NCBI GenBank assembly: GCA_022771695.1
Contig: JALEKJ010000046.1
Location: 1-64,000, forward strand
Length of the DNA: 64,000 nt
From: Roseburia sp.
GTDB lineage: Bacteria > Bacillota > Clostridia > Lachnospirales > Lachnospiraceae
Direction: 5' to 3'
Of this stretch, positions 33,778 through 42,889 are shown one piece after another. The number at the start of each line of letters is the position of its first letter. The stretch's first letter is position 1. Under the pieces are notes generated by a model. It saw only the letters and a program-made list of their open reading frames with translations, did not search any database and was not told the DNA's origin. The position numbers and the translations under genes were made by a program.

Positions 33778-35478
33778 ATGGCACCTAGAAATAGGAAAAA
33801 GCGTATTGGAGATATGCTCATTGATGAGCATATGATTACAGAGGAGCAGTTGGCACAGGCATTGCCGATTGCGCAGGAGAGCCAGAAAAAGATAGGAGAG
33901 GTTCTCGTAGAATTGGGGTTTGTTACGGAAGAGGGAATCGCAAATGCGCTGTCCAGACAGTTGGGTATCGATGTCGTGACCTTAAACGGTGCGAAGATTG
34001 ATGAGGATTTGTTAAAGCTTGTGAGTGGTACCTTGTTACGCAAGCACACGATGATTCCTTTTGAGTATGCCAGAGACAATTTGAACGTAGTACATGTGGC
34101 AATGGCGGATCCGATGGATATGACGGCGATTGATGACTTTGCAATCGTATCGAATATGCAGGTGGAGCCGGTTATTGCGACAACGCGCGAGATTATGATG
34201 GCACTTGACAAGTACTACGGAGATTCAGAGACGATGATGGCGGCCGAACGCTATGCCAAGGAACGTGAGATGGCAGAGCAGGCACAGCAGAATCAGGCAG
34301 CGAATGAGGATGTCAACAGTTCTCCGATTGTACAGCTTGTAAAGAGTATCATTGAGCAGGGGGCAAGACAGAGAGCCAGCGATATCCATATTGAAGCGCT
34401 CGAGAAAATCGTGCGTGTCCGCTATCGTATTGACGGTGCGCTGTTTGAACGATTTACCTATGATATTCATCTGTTGCCGGCAATCATTGCGCGTATCAAG
34501 ATTCTGGGCGGTATGGATATTGCAGAGAAGAGAAAACCGCAGGACGGACGTATCACAATGATGATTGACCGGCGTGAGTTTGACATCCGAGTATCGGTGT
34601 TGCCGACGGTTTTTGGCGAAAAGTGCGTGATGCGACTCGCACAGAAGAATAATCTGACGAAAGACAAGTCAGAGCTTGGACTGTCCGAGCAGGATATGGC
34701 AGAGTTTGATGATATCCTTAAGAATCCACATGGCATGATTCTGGTAACAGGACCGACCGGAAGCGGTAAGTCCACGACGCTTTACACTGCGTTGCATGAG
34801 TTAAATAACGAGGAAGTCAACATTATTACGGTAGAGGACCCGGTGGAGGCGAATATTGACGGCGTGAATCAGGTGCAGGTCAATCCGAAGGCAAATCTGA
34901 CTTTCGGAACAGCTCTTCGCTCCATCCTGCGTCAGGACCCGGATATTATCATGATAGGTGAGATTCGAGATGCGGAGACTGCTGAGATTGCGGTACAGGC
35001 ATCGATTACCGGTCATCTGGTGGTGAGCACTCTTCATACGAACAGTGCGGCCGGAACGTTGACTCGTCTGATGGATATGGGCGTGGAGAGTTATTTGCTT
35101 GCCGATTCCATGGTAGGAGTTATTGCACAGCGGCTGGTGCGGCGCTTATGCCCCGCGTGTAAGAAGCAGGTAGAGGCGACCGAAGAGGAAAAGGCGATTT
35201 TAGAGATTACAGGTGATGAACCGGTGCAACTGTACAGACCGTGCGGATGCCCGCAGTGTGGCAATACCGGTTATATTGACCGTATCGGTATCTATGAGAT
35301 TATGCGCATCACGCCGGAAGTAAGAGAGGCAATCTCCCACCGTAAATCTACACAGGAGATTGCACGTGTGGCTCTGGAACAAGGGATGAGTACCTTGCAG
35401 AGCAACGCGCGTAAGCTGGTGCGAGAGGGTATTACGTCAGTGGCAGAGATGATGCGTGCAACCTATGAGAATGAGTAG
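33778..35478 (+). CDS. pilB: Type IV pilus assembly ATPase PilB with MshEN domain
   Basis: Hexameric motor powering pilus extension. The N-terminus carries an MshEN-like repeat (RIGDMLIDEHMITEEQLAQAL, then KIGEVLVELGFVTEEGIANAL), the c-di-GMP-binding fold described for MshE/PilB proteins. The GspE core has Walker A GPTGSGKST, an Asp box, Walker B-like DPDIIMIGEIRDAETAEIA and the zinc-binding cysteines CPACKKQ...CGCPQCGNTGY. 566 residues, full length. GAGAGGG ribosome site. First gene of the pilus operon, 15 nt before pilT. Confidence 0.95.
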   Translation: MAPRNRKKRIGDMLIDEHMITEEQLAQALPIAQESQKKIGEVLVELGFVTEEGIANALSRQLGIDVVTLNGAKIDEDLLKLVSGTLLRKHTMIPFEYARDNLNVVHVAMADPMDMTAIDDFAIVSNMQVEPVIATTREIMMALDKYYGDSETMMAAERYAKEREMAEQAQQNQAANEDVNSSPIVQLVKSIIEQGARQRASDIHIEALEKIVRVRYRIDGALFERFTYDIHLLPAIIARIKILGGMDIAEKRKPQDGRITMMIDRREFDIRVSVLPTVFGEKCVMRLAQKNNLTKDKSELGLSEQDMAEFDDILKNPHGMILVTGPTGSGKSTTLYTALHELNNEEVNIITVEDPVEANIDGVNQVQVNPKANLTFGTALRSILRQDPDIIMIGEIRDAETAEIAVQASITGHLVVSTLHTNSAAGTLTRLMDMGVESYLLADSMVGVIAQRLVRRLCPACKKQVEATEEEKAILEITGDEPVQLYRPCGCPQCGNTGYIDRIGIYEIMRITPEVREAISHRKSTQEIARVALEQGMSTLQSNARKLVREGITSVAEMMRATYENE

Positions 35479-35493
35479 ATAAGGAAAAAGCTT

Positions 35494-36564
35494 ATGGAAG
35501 AAGTAATGGAGATTATTGAAATACTGGAAGAGGCACAGTTAAAGGGGGCTTCTGACATTCATCTGGCACCCGGTACACAGGTAATGTTCCGCATTGACGG
35601 GAAACTGGTTCGGATGTCAGACGATATTGTTCCGCCGTACGCGATTGAAAAGATGTTAGAGCCGATGCTAAGCAAAGAGCAGCAGGCGGAGTTAGAGCGT
35701 GCAGGGGAATTGGATTTTGCATATTCGATACCCGGATTTCAGCGACTGCGTGTCAATGTGTTCCGTCAGAGAGGAACCTATGCGATGGCAATCCGAATTC
35801 TTTCCTTTGAGATACCGGACCCCAGAAAACTTGGAATTCCGCAGTCTGTTATCGAGTTGACCAAGAAAAAACGCGGACTTGTGCTTGTGACAGGCGCGAC
35901 CGGAAGTGGTAAGTCTACAACCTTGGCTTCTCTTATCAGTGTGATTGCACAACAATATGAGAAATCCATCATTACATTGGAAGATCCGATTGAGTATCTT
36001 CATCAGCATGGCAAGTCGATGGTGCTGCAAAGAGAGATTGGCTACGATAGCAAGTCCTACGCAAACGCGCTGCGCGCGGCACTTCGTCAGGACCCGGATG
36101 TCATCTTGGTTGGCGAGATGCGTGACCTTGAGACGATATCGACGGCAATTACGGCGGCAGAGACGGGCCATTTGGTGTTTTCGACACTTCATACGAACAG
36201 TGCAACAGCAGCGATTGACCGTATTATTGATGTATTTCCGCCGCACCAGCAACAGCAGATTCGTGTACAGCTAGCGGGTGTGTTAGAGGGAATTGTCGCA
36301 CAACAGCTTCTGCCGAAACAGGATGCAAAGGGGCGTATTGCAGCGTTTGAGGTAATGCTTGCCAACGCGGCAGTATGTAATCTGATTCGCGAAGGAAAAA
36401 ACTATCAGTTGCCGTCTACCATTCAGACTTCCCGCAAGGAGGGGATGCAGACGATGGATGACGCGATTTATGAGTTGTATATGAAGAGTTATATCAATTC
36501 CGATACGGCAGTTTCCTATGCACAGGATCCGACAGAGATGAGACAGAAGGTTCAGTTATTCTAA
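35494..36564 (+). CDS. pilT: Type IV pilus retraction ATPase PilT
   Basis: Hexameric ATPase that depolymerises the pilus, giving twitching motility. N-terminal PAS-like domain (GASDIHLAPGTQVMFRIDGKLVR), Walker A GATGSGKST, DPDVILVGEMRDLETISTA, and the C-terminal retraction-associated segment NLIREGKNYQLPSTIQTS (equivalent of AIRNLIREGK). No MshEN domain, as expected. 356 residues. Its presence means these pili can retract, which argues for a true T4P rather than a type II secretion system. Confidence 0.95.
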   Translation: MEEVMEIIEILEEAQLKGASDIHLAPGTQVMFRIDGKLVRMSDDIVPPYAIEKMLEPMLSKEQQAELERAGELDFAYSIPGFQRLRVNVFRQRGTYAMAIRILSFEIPDPRKLGIPQSVIELTKKKRGLVLVTGATGSGKSTTLASLISVIAQQYEKSIITLEDPIEYLHQHGKSMVLQREIGYDSKSYANALRAALRQDPDVILVGEMRDLETISTAITAAETGHLVFSTLHTNSATAAIDRIIDVFPPHQQQQIRVQLAGVLEGIVAQQLLPKQDAKGRIAAFEVMLANAAVCNLIREGKNYQLPSTIQTSRKEGMQTMDDAIYELYMKSYINSDTAVSYAQDPTEMRQKVQLF

Positions 36565-36577
36565 GGAGGAAGCCGGC

Positions 36578-37789
36578 GTGGAATTCGTCTATAAAGCAGT
36601 TACCAGAAGTGGAAAAGAGAAAAAAGGAAATATCGACGCGGAGGATGAAACGCGGGCGGTACTGAAATTAAAATCCATGGGGCTTGTGCCCATTGAGATA
36701 AAAAAGGCGACATTCTGGACGAGAGAGATGGATTTCTCTTTTGGTTCAGATATAAAGCCGAGAGATTTGAGCATTTTTTGCAGACAGTTTGTGAGTATGC
36801 TGCAGGCGGGAATTACGATTACCGATTGCCTGAATATGCTGGCACAGCAGACGGAGAATAAGAAGATGGCACGCGCTATCCGTCAGGTACAAAGTGATGT
36901 GGAAAAGGGAGAATCGCTTTCCGGCGCGATGAAAAAACACCCGAAAATTTTTCCGCGCATCATGATTAGTATGGCGACGGCAGGGGAGGCATCCGGTAAG
37001 CTGGAAACCTGCTTTCTTCGCATGTCCGACCATTTTGAAAAGGATGCCAGAATTCGTGGGATGATGAAGAAGGCGGCTGTATATCCGATTATGGTTGCCA
37101 TCGTAGCGGTTATTGTAATTATTATCCTGCTTATAAAGGTTGTTCCTGCGTATATGGAATTATTTGAGGATATGGATGTTACAATGCCGGCAATTACACG
37201 CATGGTCATTGATATCAGCAATTTTTTGCAGTCTTACTGGGCTATCGTGCTACTGGCGGTTGTAGCGATTATTGTTGCAATCAACACCTTCCGACAGACG
37301 GAGCGAGGAGAACACTTCTTCGGAACGATTGCCCGCAATATACCGATATTCGGGAAATTGAATATCAAGACACAGGCATCCATTTTTTCGCGTACGCTTA
37401 GTACGCTGTTGGCATCGGGTATCCCGATGATTGAAGCGTTGGATATTGTCTCAGGAACGATGACGAATGCACTTTACCGGGATGCGCTAAAAGAGGCAAA
37501 AGAGGAAGTGGCAAAGGGTGTGCCGCTTTCGGAACCATTAGAGAACAGCGATCTATTCCCGCCGATGGTGACACATATGGCGCGTATCGGTGAGGAGACC
37601 GGTGAACTTGAGGAGATGTTGAATCGGCTTGCAAACTACTATGACGAGGAAGTCGAGATGACGACGCAGACTGTTATGGCGGCTCTAGAGCCGATGATTA
37701 TTATTGCTATGGCAGTCATAGTGGTCTTTGTGGTTGCCGCTGTTATGGCACCGATGACTGCGATGTATTCCGGCCTGGACAACTTATAA
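36578..37789 (+). CDS. pilC: Type IV pilus inner-membrane platform protein PilC
   Basis: Polytopic GspF/PilC protein that couples the ATPases to pilin in the membrane. Two T2SSF domains: KPRDLSIFCRQFVSMLQAGITITDCL (about 60-190) and TQASIFSRTLSTLLASGIPMIEALDI (about 265-390), with membrane helices near 165-190, 215-235 and 370-395. 403 residues. GTG start with AAGGAGG upstream. Confidence 0.95.
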   Translation: MEFVYKAVTRSGKEKKGNIDAEDETRAVLKLKSMGLVPIEIKKATFWTREMDFSFGSDIKPRDLSIFCRQFVSMLQAGITITDCLNMLAQQTENKKMARAIRQVQSDVEKGESLSGAMKKHPKIFPRIMISMATAGEASGKLETCFLRMSDHFEKDARIRGMMKKAAVYPIMVAIVAVIVIIILLIKVVPAYMELFEDMDVTMPAITRMVIDISNFLQSYWAIVLLAVVAIIVAINTFRQTERGEHFFGTIARNIPIFGKLNIKTQASIFSRTLSTLLASGIPMIEALDIVSGTMTNALYRDALKEAKEEVAKGVPLSEPLENSDLFPPMVTHMARIGEETGELEEMLNRLANYYDEEVEMTTQTVMAALEPMIIIAMAVIVVFVVAAVMAPMTAMYSGLDNL

Positions 37790-37871
37790 TGAATTAAGAC
37801 TGCGCGACGGGAGCAGGTAATCCCATGGCAGTTTTAAGATAAAAATTATATTATTATGGAGGAGAAGAAAC

Positions 37872-38366
37872 ATGTTTAACAGACAAAACAAGAAGGACAG
37901 AAGAAAAGGGAACAATAAGGGATTTTCACTGGTGGAGTTGATTGTAGTAATCGCCATCATGGCAGTATTGGTAGCGGTTCTTGCACCACAGTTTACCAAG
38001 TATATCGACCAGTCCCGCAAGAGTAACGATGCGGCAACCGTATCCGGTATCGTGACAGCGGCACAGGTGGGAATTGCGGACTTAACATATGCGGTTCCGG
38101 AGGACACATACACGATTACTATTGCAGCAGATAAGACAACAGTTACAGGAGCTGATGTTACAAATGGGGCTGCAAATGCAACCAAGTTAGCGGATGCAAT
38201 TAAAGCAGCATGTGGTGATTTGGATGAGCTAAAGATTACTTCTAAGAATTGGAAAGATACTGGTGATAGTGATAAAAATCAAGTAAGAGTGGTGCTTGCA
38301 TATACAAATGGAGCAGTTACAGTATCCTATTCCCCAGACTTTGAATCATATGTTGCCGGAAATTAA
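37872..38366 (+). CDS. Major type IV pilin candidate (PilA-like)
   Basis: Prepilin with a 17-residue basic leader ending in Gly, then FSLVELIVVIAIMAVLVAVLAPQFTKYIDQSRKSND, with the conserved Glu5 of mature pilin. Cleavage and N-methylation by the prepilin peptidase encoded next are expected. The mature part is about 147 residues, Ala/Thr-rich, with a single Cys, so no disulfide loop. GGAGGAG site. A hairpin-T terminator after the gene would allow it to be expressed more than the downstream genes, fitting a major subunit. Confidence 0.92.
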   Translation: MFNRQNKKDRRKGNNKGFSLVELIVVIAIMAVLVAVLAPQFTKYIDQSRKSNDAATVSGIVTAAQVGIADLTYAVPEDTYTITIAADKTTVTGADVTNGAANATKLADAIKAACGDLDELKITSKNWKDTGDSDKNQVRVVLAYTNGAVTVSYSPDFESYVAGN

Positions 38367-38472
38367 GGCAAGTAGCGAATAATGTACGTTGCAATTTTAT
38401 GGGGACATTTTATGCGCGGGAACCTATTCTGGTGTATCCGCAAACTATAATTATTACATACCACCCTCGCAA

Positions 38473-38505
38473 GCGTTTCCCGTCCTTACCGGCAGGAAAC
38501 GTTTT
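38473..38505 (+). terminator. Terminator or attenuator after the major pilin gene
   Basis: CGTTTCC ... GGAAACG with inner CGG pairing, followed by TTTT. Partial read-through would supply the downstream pilus genes. Confidence 0.6.
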
Positions 38506-38535
38506 GCCGGGTTATCTCACAGAAAGGACTCTCTC

Positions 38536-39339
38536 ATGCCAAGCGAACTTGTACCAATTGTACTTCCAATTGTATTTTTATACGGGATAGTTATCGGAAG
38601 CTTCTTAAATGTTTGCATTTATCGCATTCCGTTAGGAGAGAGCGTGGCGAAAGAGCGTTCCCACTGTATGCACTGCAGACATCAGTTGAGCTGGTACGAG
38701 CTAATCCCGATAGTAAGCTGGCTGGCATTACGCGGGAAATGCCGCAAGTGTAAAGCAAAGATATCGGTGCAGTATCCATTGGTAGAGGCGTTGAACGGAA
38801 TCCTTTATGTGCTGATATATTATGTACACGGATTTGCAGCAATGAACCCGAAGGTAGCAGTAGATCCGGTAATGAGTTTGATAGAGAGTGGCATATATTG
38901 TTTGATGGCGTCTGCGCTCATCGTTCTCAGTGTCATTGATGAGCGGACAGGAGAGATTCCGGTTGGAATCAATATTTTTTTGTTGGTGCTTGGCATCGCA
39001 GAAGTGATGCTTATGCGTGACGCATGGCTTTCGCATGTGGTTGGCATGTTGGTGGTCAGTGGATTTTTGGAAATCGTATTTTTATTGTCAAAAGGAAAAG
39101 CTATCGGTGGAGGAGATATCAAGCTGATGGCGGCGGCGGGATTGATTCTCGGTTGGGAGAAGATTATCCTTGCCTTTGGAATTGGATGTATTCTGGGTTC
39201 CGTGATTCACCTAGCACGGATGAAGCTAACGAAGACAGACCATGTATTGGCGTTTGGTCCCTATTTGTCAGCAGGCATATTGATAGCTGCTGTGTGGGGA
39301 ACGCAGATGATACAGTTTTATATAACAATGTTTATTTAG
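38536..39339 (+). CDS. pilD: Prepilin peptidase / N-methyltransferase
   Basis: Membrane aspartic protease that removes prepilin leaders and methylates the new N-terminus. N-terminal domain with the two CXXC pairs (CMHCRHQLSWYELIPIVSW, CRKCKAKIS), then polytopic A24 domain with active-site Asp in VIDERTGEIP and GGGDIKLM. 267 residues from ATG 38536 (AGAAAGGA upstream); the track start 49 codons earlier runs through the terminator and has no ribosome site. Confidence 0.94.
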   Translation: MPSELVPIVLPIVFLYGIVIGSFLNVCIYRIPLGESVAKERSHCMHCRHQLSWYELIPIVSWLALRGKCRKCKAKISVQYPLVEALNGILYVLIYYVHGFAAMNPKVAVDPVMSLIESGIYCLMASALIVLSVIDERTGEIPVGINIFLLVLGIAEVMLMRDAWLSHVVGMLVVSGFLEIVFLLSKGKAIGGGDIKLMAAAGLILGWEKIILAFGIGCILGSVIHLARMKLTKTDHVLAFGPYLSAGILIAAVWGTQMIQFYITMFI

Positions 39340-39400
39340 ATGAGATAGAAAATAGCGTTTTAACGATAAGATAGAGCAGTTGTTACGAAAGGGCAAAGCA

Positions 39401-40957
39401 ATGGCAGGAAGGATATTAAGCATCGAGGTAGGAACTTACGAGACACGAGTTCTTGAGATGGATTATAAGACAAAAAAAGCGCCGAAGATTCATCATTTTT
39501 TCAAGGTTCCGACACCGGATTATATGGTGGCAGACGGAAGTGTCATCATTGACCATGAATTTATCGCTGCAATGAAAAGAGAGTTTGCGGCAAATAATAT
39601 TCGCACCAATAAGGCGATTTTTGTTTTGAATTCTGCAAGGATTGCAAGCAGAGAGGTGACCGTGCCGGCGGTAAAAGAGAATAAGATTCATGAACTGTTG
39701 GTAACGAACTCGGCAGAGTATTTCCCAGTGGACCTTGTGCAATATCAACTGGTACATCATATTGTGGAGCGAAGTGCGGAGGAGAATACGTACAAGCTTT
39801 CCGTACTTGCGGTACCGAATGAGATGATACAGTCTTATCTGGCATTGGCGGATGCATTGGGATTACAGGTGGAGGCACTTGACTATGTGGGAAACAGTGT
39901 CACGCAGGGAATGCTCAAGTTTTTGCCGGACGAGGTTAAGGTCTCGGTGAAGATTGACGAACAGAGTGCATTAATCACGATTATCCGTGGCGATAAGGTC
40001 GAACTGCAGAGAAATATTTCTTACGGAATCCGTGATGCGGTGGAGGTCGTTGCGGACCATCCGGCATTCGGAGGGAAGAAGACATTTGCGCAGGCGTTGG
40101 AAGTGATGAAGAACCGTAACTGTCTGGGCGAAGAGGAGGTAGAAGAAAATTTAAGCCCTCTGCTTGGAAACATCAGACGTATCTTAGATTATTACATATC
40201 CAGAAATCAGGATGTTACATTCAGTGAGGTGTGGCTGATTGGAGCAGGGGCAGAGTGTAAGGGACTTGACGAGCTTCTTGCATCAGAGTTGAATGTGAAG
40301 ATTTCTCCGCTGTGCAGTCTGCCACAGGAATATGAGCTTGTCAGGAACCTGTCAGCATCTGAGTTCGCGGTGCCGGAATACACGGCATGCATTGCTGCGA
40401 CAATTGCCCCGTTGAACTTTAACTTAAGCAACGAAGAGAAAAAAGGTGTTTTCGGAAAGCTGTTGGCAAAGAATGAACTGGGATATGCACCGGTGGTATG
40501 TGGCATTTGCCTTTTTACTGCGATATGTATGATTATTTATTCTTTGGTATCTACCGGTTTCTTAAAAATGAAGAATGCCGATATGGAGCACCGAATCGCA
40601 GAATTGAGCGCAGCGCAGCAGGCGTATGATACTTATACAAAGACACAGGCGCAGTATGGTGACTTGACGCAGATGTATGCATTGACGGAGACGCCAAATG
40701 ATGCGTTGCTTGCATTTCTTGCAGAGATGGAAGAAAAGATGCCGTCAGAAATTTCTGTTTACAGCATGACGGCAGGGACAGAGGGTGTCAGCATGAATAT
40801 TACCGTGTCGTCGAAGGCGGCGGCATCGAAGGTGTTGATGCAGCTTCGAGACTTTGAGACGCTTGATGAAGTGGATACGCCGGGTGTGACGGAGACAAAG
40901 GACGGTGGCAGGACGACGGTTTCATTTTCCGTATATTGCACCTATGCGGGGGAATAG
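39401..40957 (+). CDS. pilM: PilM-PilN fusion, pilus alignment protein
   Basis: Residues 1 to about 345 form the actin-like PilM domain (RILSIEVGTYETRVLEM; VTVPAVKENKIHELL; IIRGDKVELQRNISYG; WLIGAGAECKGLDELL). Then comes a short linker LNFNLSNEEKKG that looks like the PilN peptide which binds PilM, a transmembrane helix (about 366-386), a coiled coil and a periplasm-side ferredoxin-like domain as in PilN (to residue 518). PilM and PilN are usually separate partners; here they appear as one chain. ATG 39401 has AAAGGG seven bases upstream. Confidence 0.85.
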   Translation: MAGRILSIEVGTYETRVLEMDYKTKKAPKIHHFFKVPTPDYMVADGSVIIDHEFIAAMKREFAANNIRTNKAIFVLNSARIASREVTVPAVKENKIHELLVTNSAEYFPVDLVQYQLVHHIVERSAEENTYKLSVLAVPNEMIQSYLALADALGLQVEALDYVGNSVTQGMLKFLPDEVKVSVKIDEQSALITIIRGDKVELQRNISYGIRDAVEVVADHPAFGGKKTFAQALEVMKNRNCLGEEEVEENLSPLLGNIRRILDYYISRNQDVTFSEVWLIGAGAECKGLDELLASELNVKISPLCSLPQEYELVRNLSASEFAVPEYTACIAATIAPLNFNLSNEEKKGVFGKLLAKNELGYAPVVCGICLFTAICMIIYSLVSTGFLKMKNADMEHRIAELSAAQQAYDTYTKTQAQYGDLTQMYALTETPNDALLAFLAEMEEKMPSEISVYSMTAGTEGVSMNITVSSKAAASKVLMQLRDFETLDEVDTPGVTETKDGGRTTVSFSVYCTYAGE

Positions 40958-40966
40958 GAGAGAATC

Positions 40967-41707
40967 ATGATTACCAAGAAAGAGAAAAAGATGCTGTTAT
41001 ACGCGGCAGGGGGCTTATGCCTCGTGCTGGTATATTTTTTTATAGTGGCGCCCGGAAAGGAAGAGCGGGCAGAGCTAAAGAATACGAGCGAGTCGCTTGC
41101 AACGGAACTAGAACAAGCAAAAGCGCATGCAGATAAACAGGAGTATTATGAGCAGGAGACAGCGGTGATGCAGGAGGAGATAGATGCAGTGTTGGCACAA
41201 TTCCCGTCCTGGATTACGGAAGAGACGACAATCATGTATGCAGATATGCTAGAGGACGATACGGATATATACATCCCGAACATCAGCATCGGAAACAGTA
41301 ATTATCTTTATACGCTGGGAGAAGGAGCCGGTGAAATGGCGGGAACCGGGATTTCGTTATATGGAACACCGGTCGTGTATACGTATACGGTTTCCTATGA
41401 TGATATGAAGAAGGTAGTTCGAATCATTCAGGAGGATGACGAGCGGCGCAATGTGGAGACGATTACTTTATCCTACGAATCCGGAAGCGGTAAGCTGGTT
41501 GGAAATATGACCGTTAACATGTATGCGGTGACGGGAACCGGAAAGGAATATGTGGCACCAAACGTTCCTTCCATGATGCTTGGTACAGACAATATTTTCG
41601 GAACAGTATCTGCCTCCGGAGACAATCGTGATTCAGATGAGAAAGACACGGACGATGCAGAAGAAGATGCAGAGGGCGAAGATGTGTCTTTGGAAGATGG
41701 AGAATAA
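40967..41707 (+). CDS. PilO-like pilus assembly protein
   Basis: One N-terminal membrane helix (MLLYAAGGLCLVLVYFFIVAP), a coiled coil (KNTSESLATELEQAKAHADKQ), then a mixed domain and an acidic, low-complexity tail (DSDEKDTDDAEEDAEGEDVSLEDGE). Topology and position directly after the PilM-PilN gene match PilO, the PilN partner. 246 residues. Sequence similarity itself is weak, so the call rests on layout. Confidence 0.72.
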   Translation: MITKKEKKMLLYAAGGLCLVLVYFFIVAPGKEERAELKNTSESLATELEQAKAHADKQEYYEQETAVMQEEIDAVLAQFPSWITEETTIMYADMLEDDTDIYIPNISIGNSNYLYTLGEGAGEMAGTGISLYGTPVVYTYTVSYDDMKKVVRIIQEDDERRNVETITLSYESGSGKLVGNMTVNMYAVTGTGKEYVAPNVPSMMLGTDNIFGTVSASGDNRDSDEKDTDDAEEDAEGEDVSLEDGE

Positions 41708-41710
41708 CGG

Positions 41711-42889
41711 ATGAAAAATAACGAGCGAGGATATACGCTCATTGAGCTTATCATTGCGATTACAATCCTGGCAATTATCGCAATTCCGCTGATGCATGGA
41801 TTTGTCACGGCGGCAAAAACAAATGCGAAGGCGAGAGAAATTGAACAGGCAACGACAGTCGCACAAAATACCATGGAGAAAATCAAGGCGACACCGATAG
41901 AAGAACTGATAAAAGCGGTGGAGCCACATAAGGATTTGGGCATCCTGGAAAATGGAGATACGATGGAGACGCTCCGCTATGAACTGACATATGAGGAAGT
42001 GGTAACGGATGGTGTGCCTTATCGCGTGGATGTCAGAATAGAAAATGGTCCGAGTGGCGATGACGGTCTTACTATGCTTACTGACTACAATCAGAGCGAA
42101 CTGGCAAGGTTGTATGATATGAATGTGGCATATGATGCCTTTTTTATTCTGGAAGAGACGACGGATACGGCGCTGATAGAGGAGCTTTCCGTGGCGACAG
42201 GCGCAAGTCTTTTGCGTGTGCGCGACGACGTAAAGCGGAATATTTATGTGGATATCAAGGAAGAGACAGGTACCAGAATTGTTGAAGTGAATGTAGCGTA
42301 TACCTATCGAAACGCTACCCGATACATGGCAGCACAGAACCAGTGTATCTATTCGAGTTCTTCGCAGGATACATATTTGCGGAATGTCTACGTGTTTTTT
42401 GAGCCGCTTTCCAACATGGGGGAAGGTGATGCGCCGAAAGAGACGATTACAGTACGCAATACATGCTGCGCCGAGGAGAAAGAACCGGTGCAGGTCTATT
42501 TGGTAAAACAGGGGACGGTGCAGGATGAGAACTATGCTGTGGCGGTGAATCTTATGGAGCAGGCGAGAGACCTTGCTTCCTATAAGGACACAGACGGCAA
42601 TATAAAAGTAATGACGGCAATCTGTACGAACCTCTCTTTCCCGAAAGATGCATCGAGTACAGCGGATGATCAGATTGTGCTAAAGTACAGCACGCGGGAT
42701 GGCGGCTATGAAGAGAGTGTGTCGATTTTGGGAAACTCGTATACGGCGGATGAGCTTGCAGGTTTGACAACGCTTGCCGCGGAAGCAAAGCAGGATTGGA
42801 TTTATAATGTGAGCGTGGAAGTGCGTAAGAAGGATGCAGAAGAGTATGAAGATGCGTTGGTATACCTTACGGGAACAAAAGAAAAATAA
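41711..42889 (+). CDS. Minor pilin, PilV/GspI-like
   Basis: Class III prepilin signal: a seven-residue basic leader ending in Gly, then YTLIELIIAITILAIIAIPLMHGFVTAAKTNAK with Glu5. The large C-terminal part (about 350 residues) is extracellular and unlike known pilins. It follows the PilO gene by 3 nt, and its tail overlaps the next gene. Probably part of a pilus tip or priming complex. Confidence 0.82.
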   Translation: MKNNERGYTLIELIIAITILAIIAIPLMHGFVTAAKTNAKAREIEQATTVAQNTMEKIKATPIEELIKAVEPHKDLGILENGDTMETLRYELTYEEVVTDGVPYRVDVRIENGPSGDDGLTMLTDYNQSELARLYDMNVAYDAFFILEETTDTALIEELSVATGASLLRVRDDVKRNIYVDIKEETGTRIVEVNVAYTYRNATRYMAAQNQCIYSSSSQDTYLRNVYVFFEPLSNMGEGDAPKETITVRNTCCAEEKEPVQVYLVKQGTVQDENYAVAVNLMEQARDLASYKDTDGNIKVMTAICTNLSFPKDASSTADDQIVLKYSTRDGGYEESVSILGNSYTADELAGLTTLAAEAKQDWIYNVSVEVRKKDAEEYEDALVYLTGTKEK

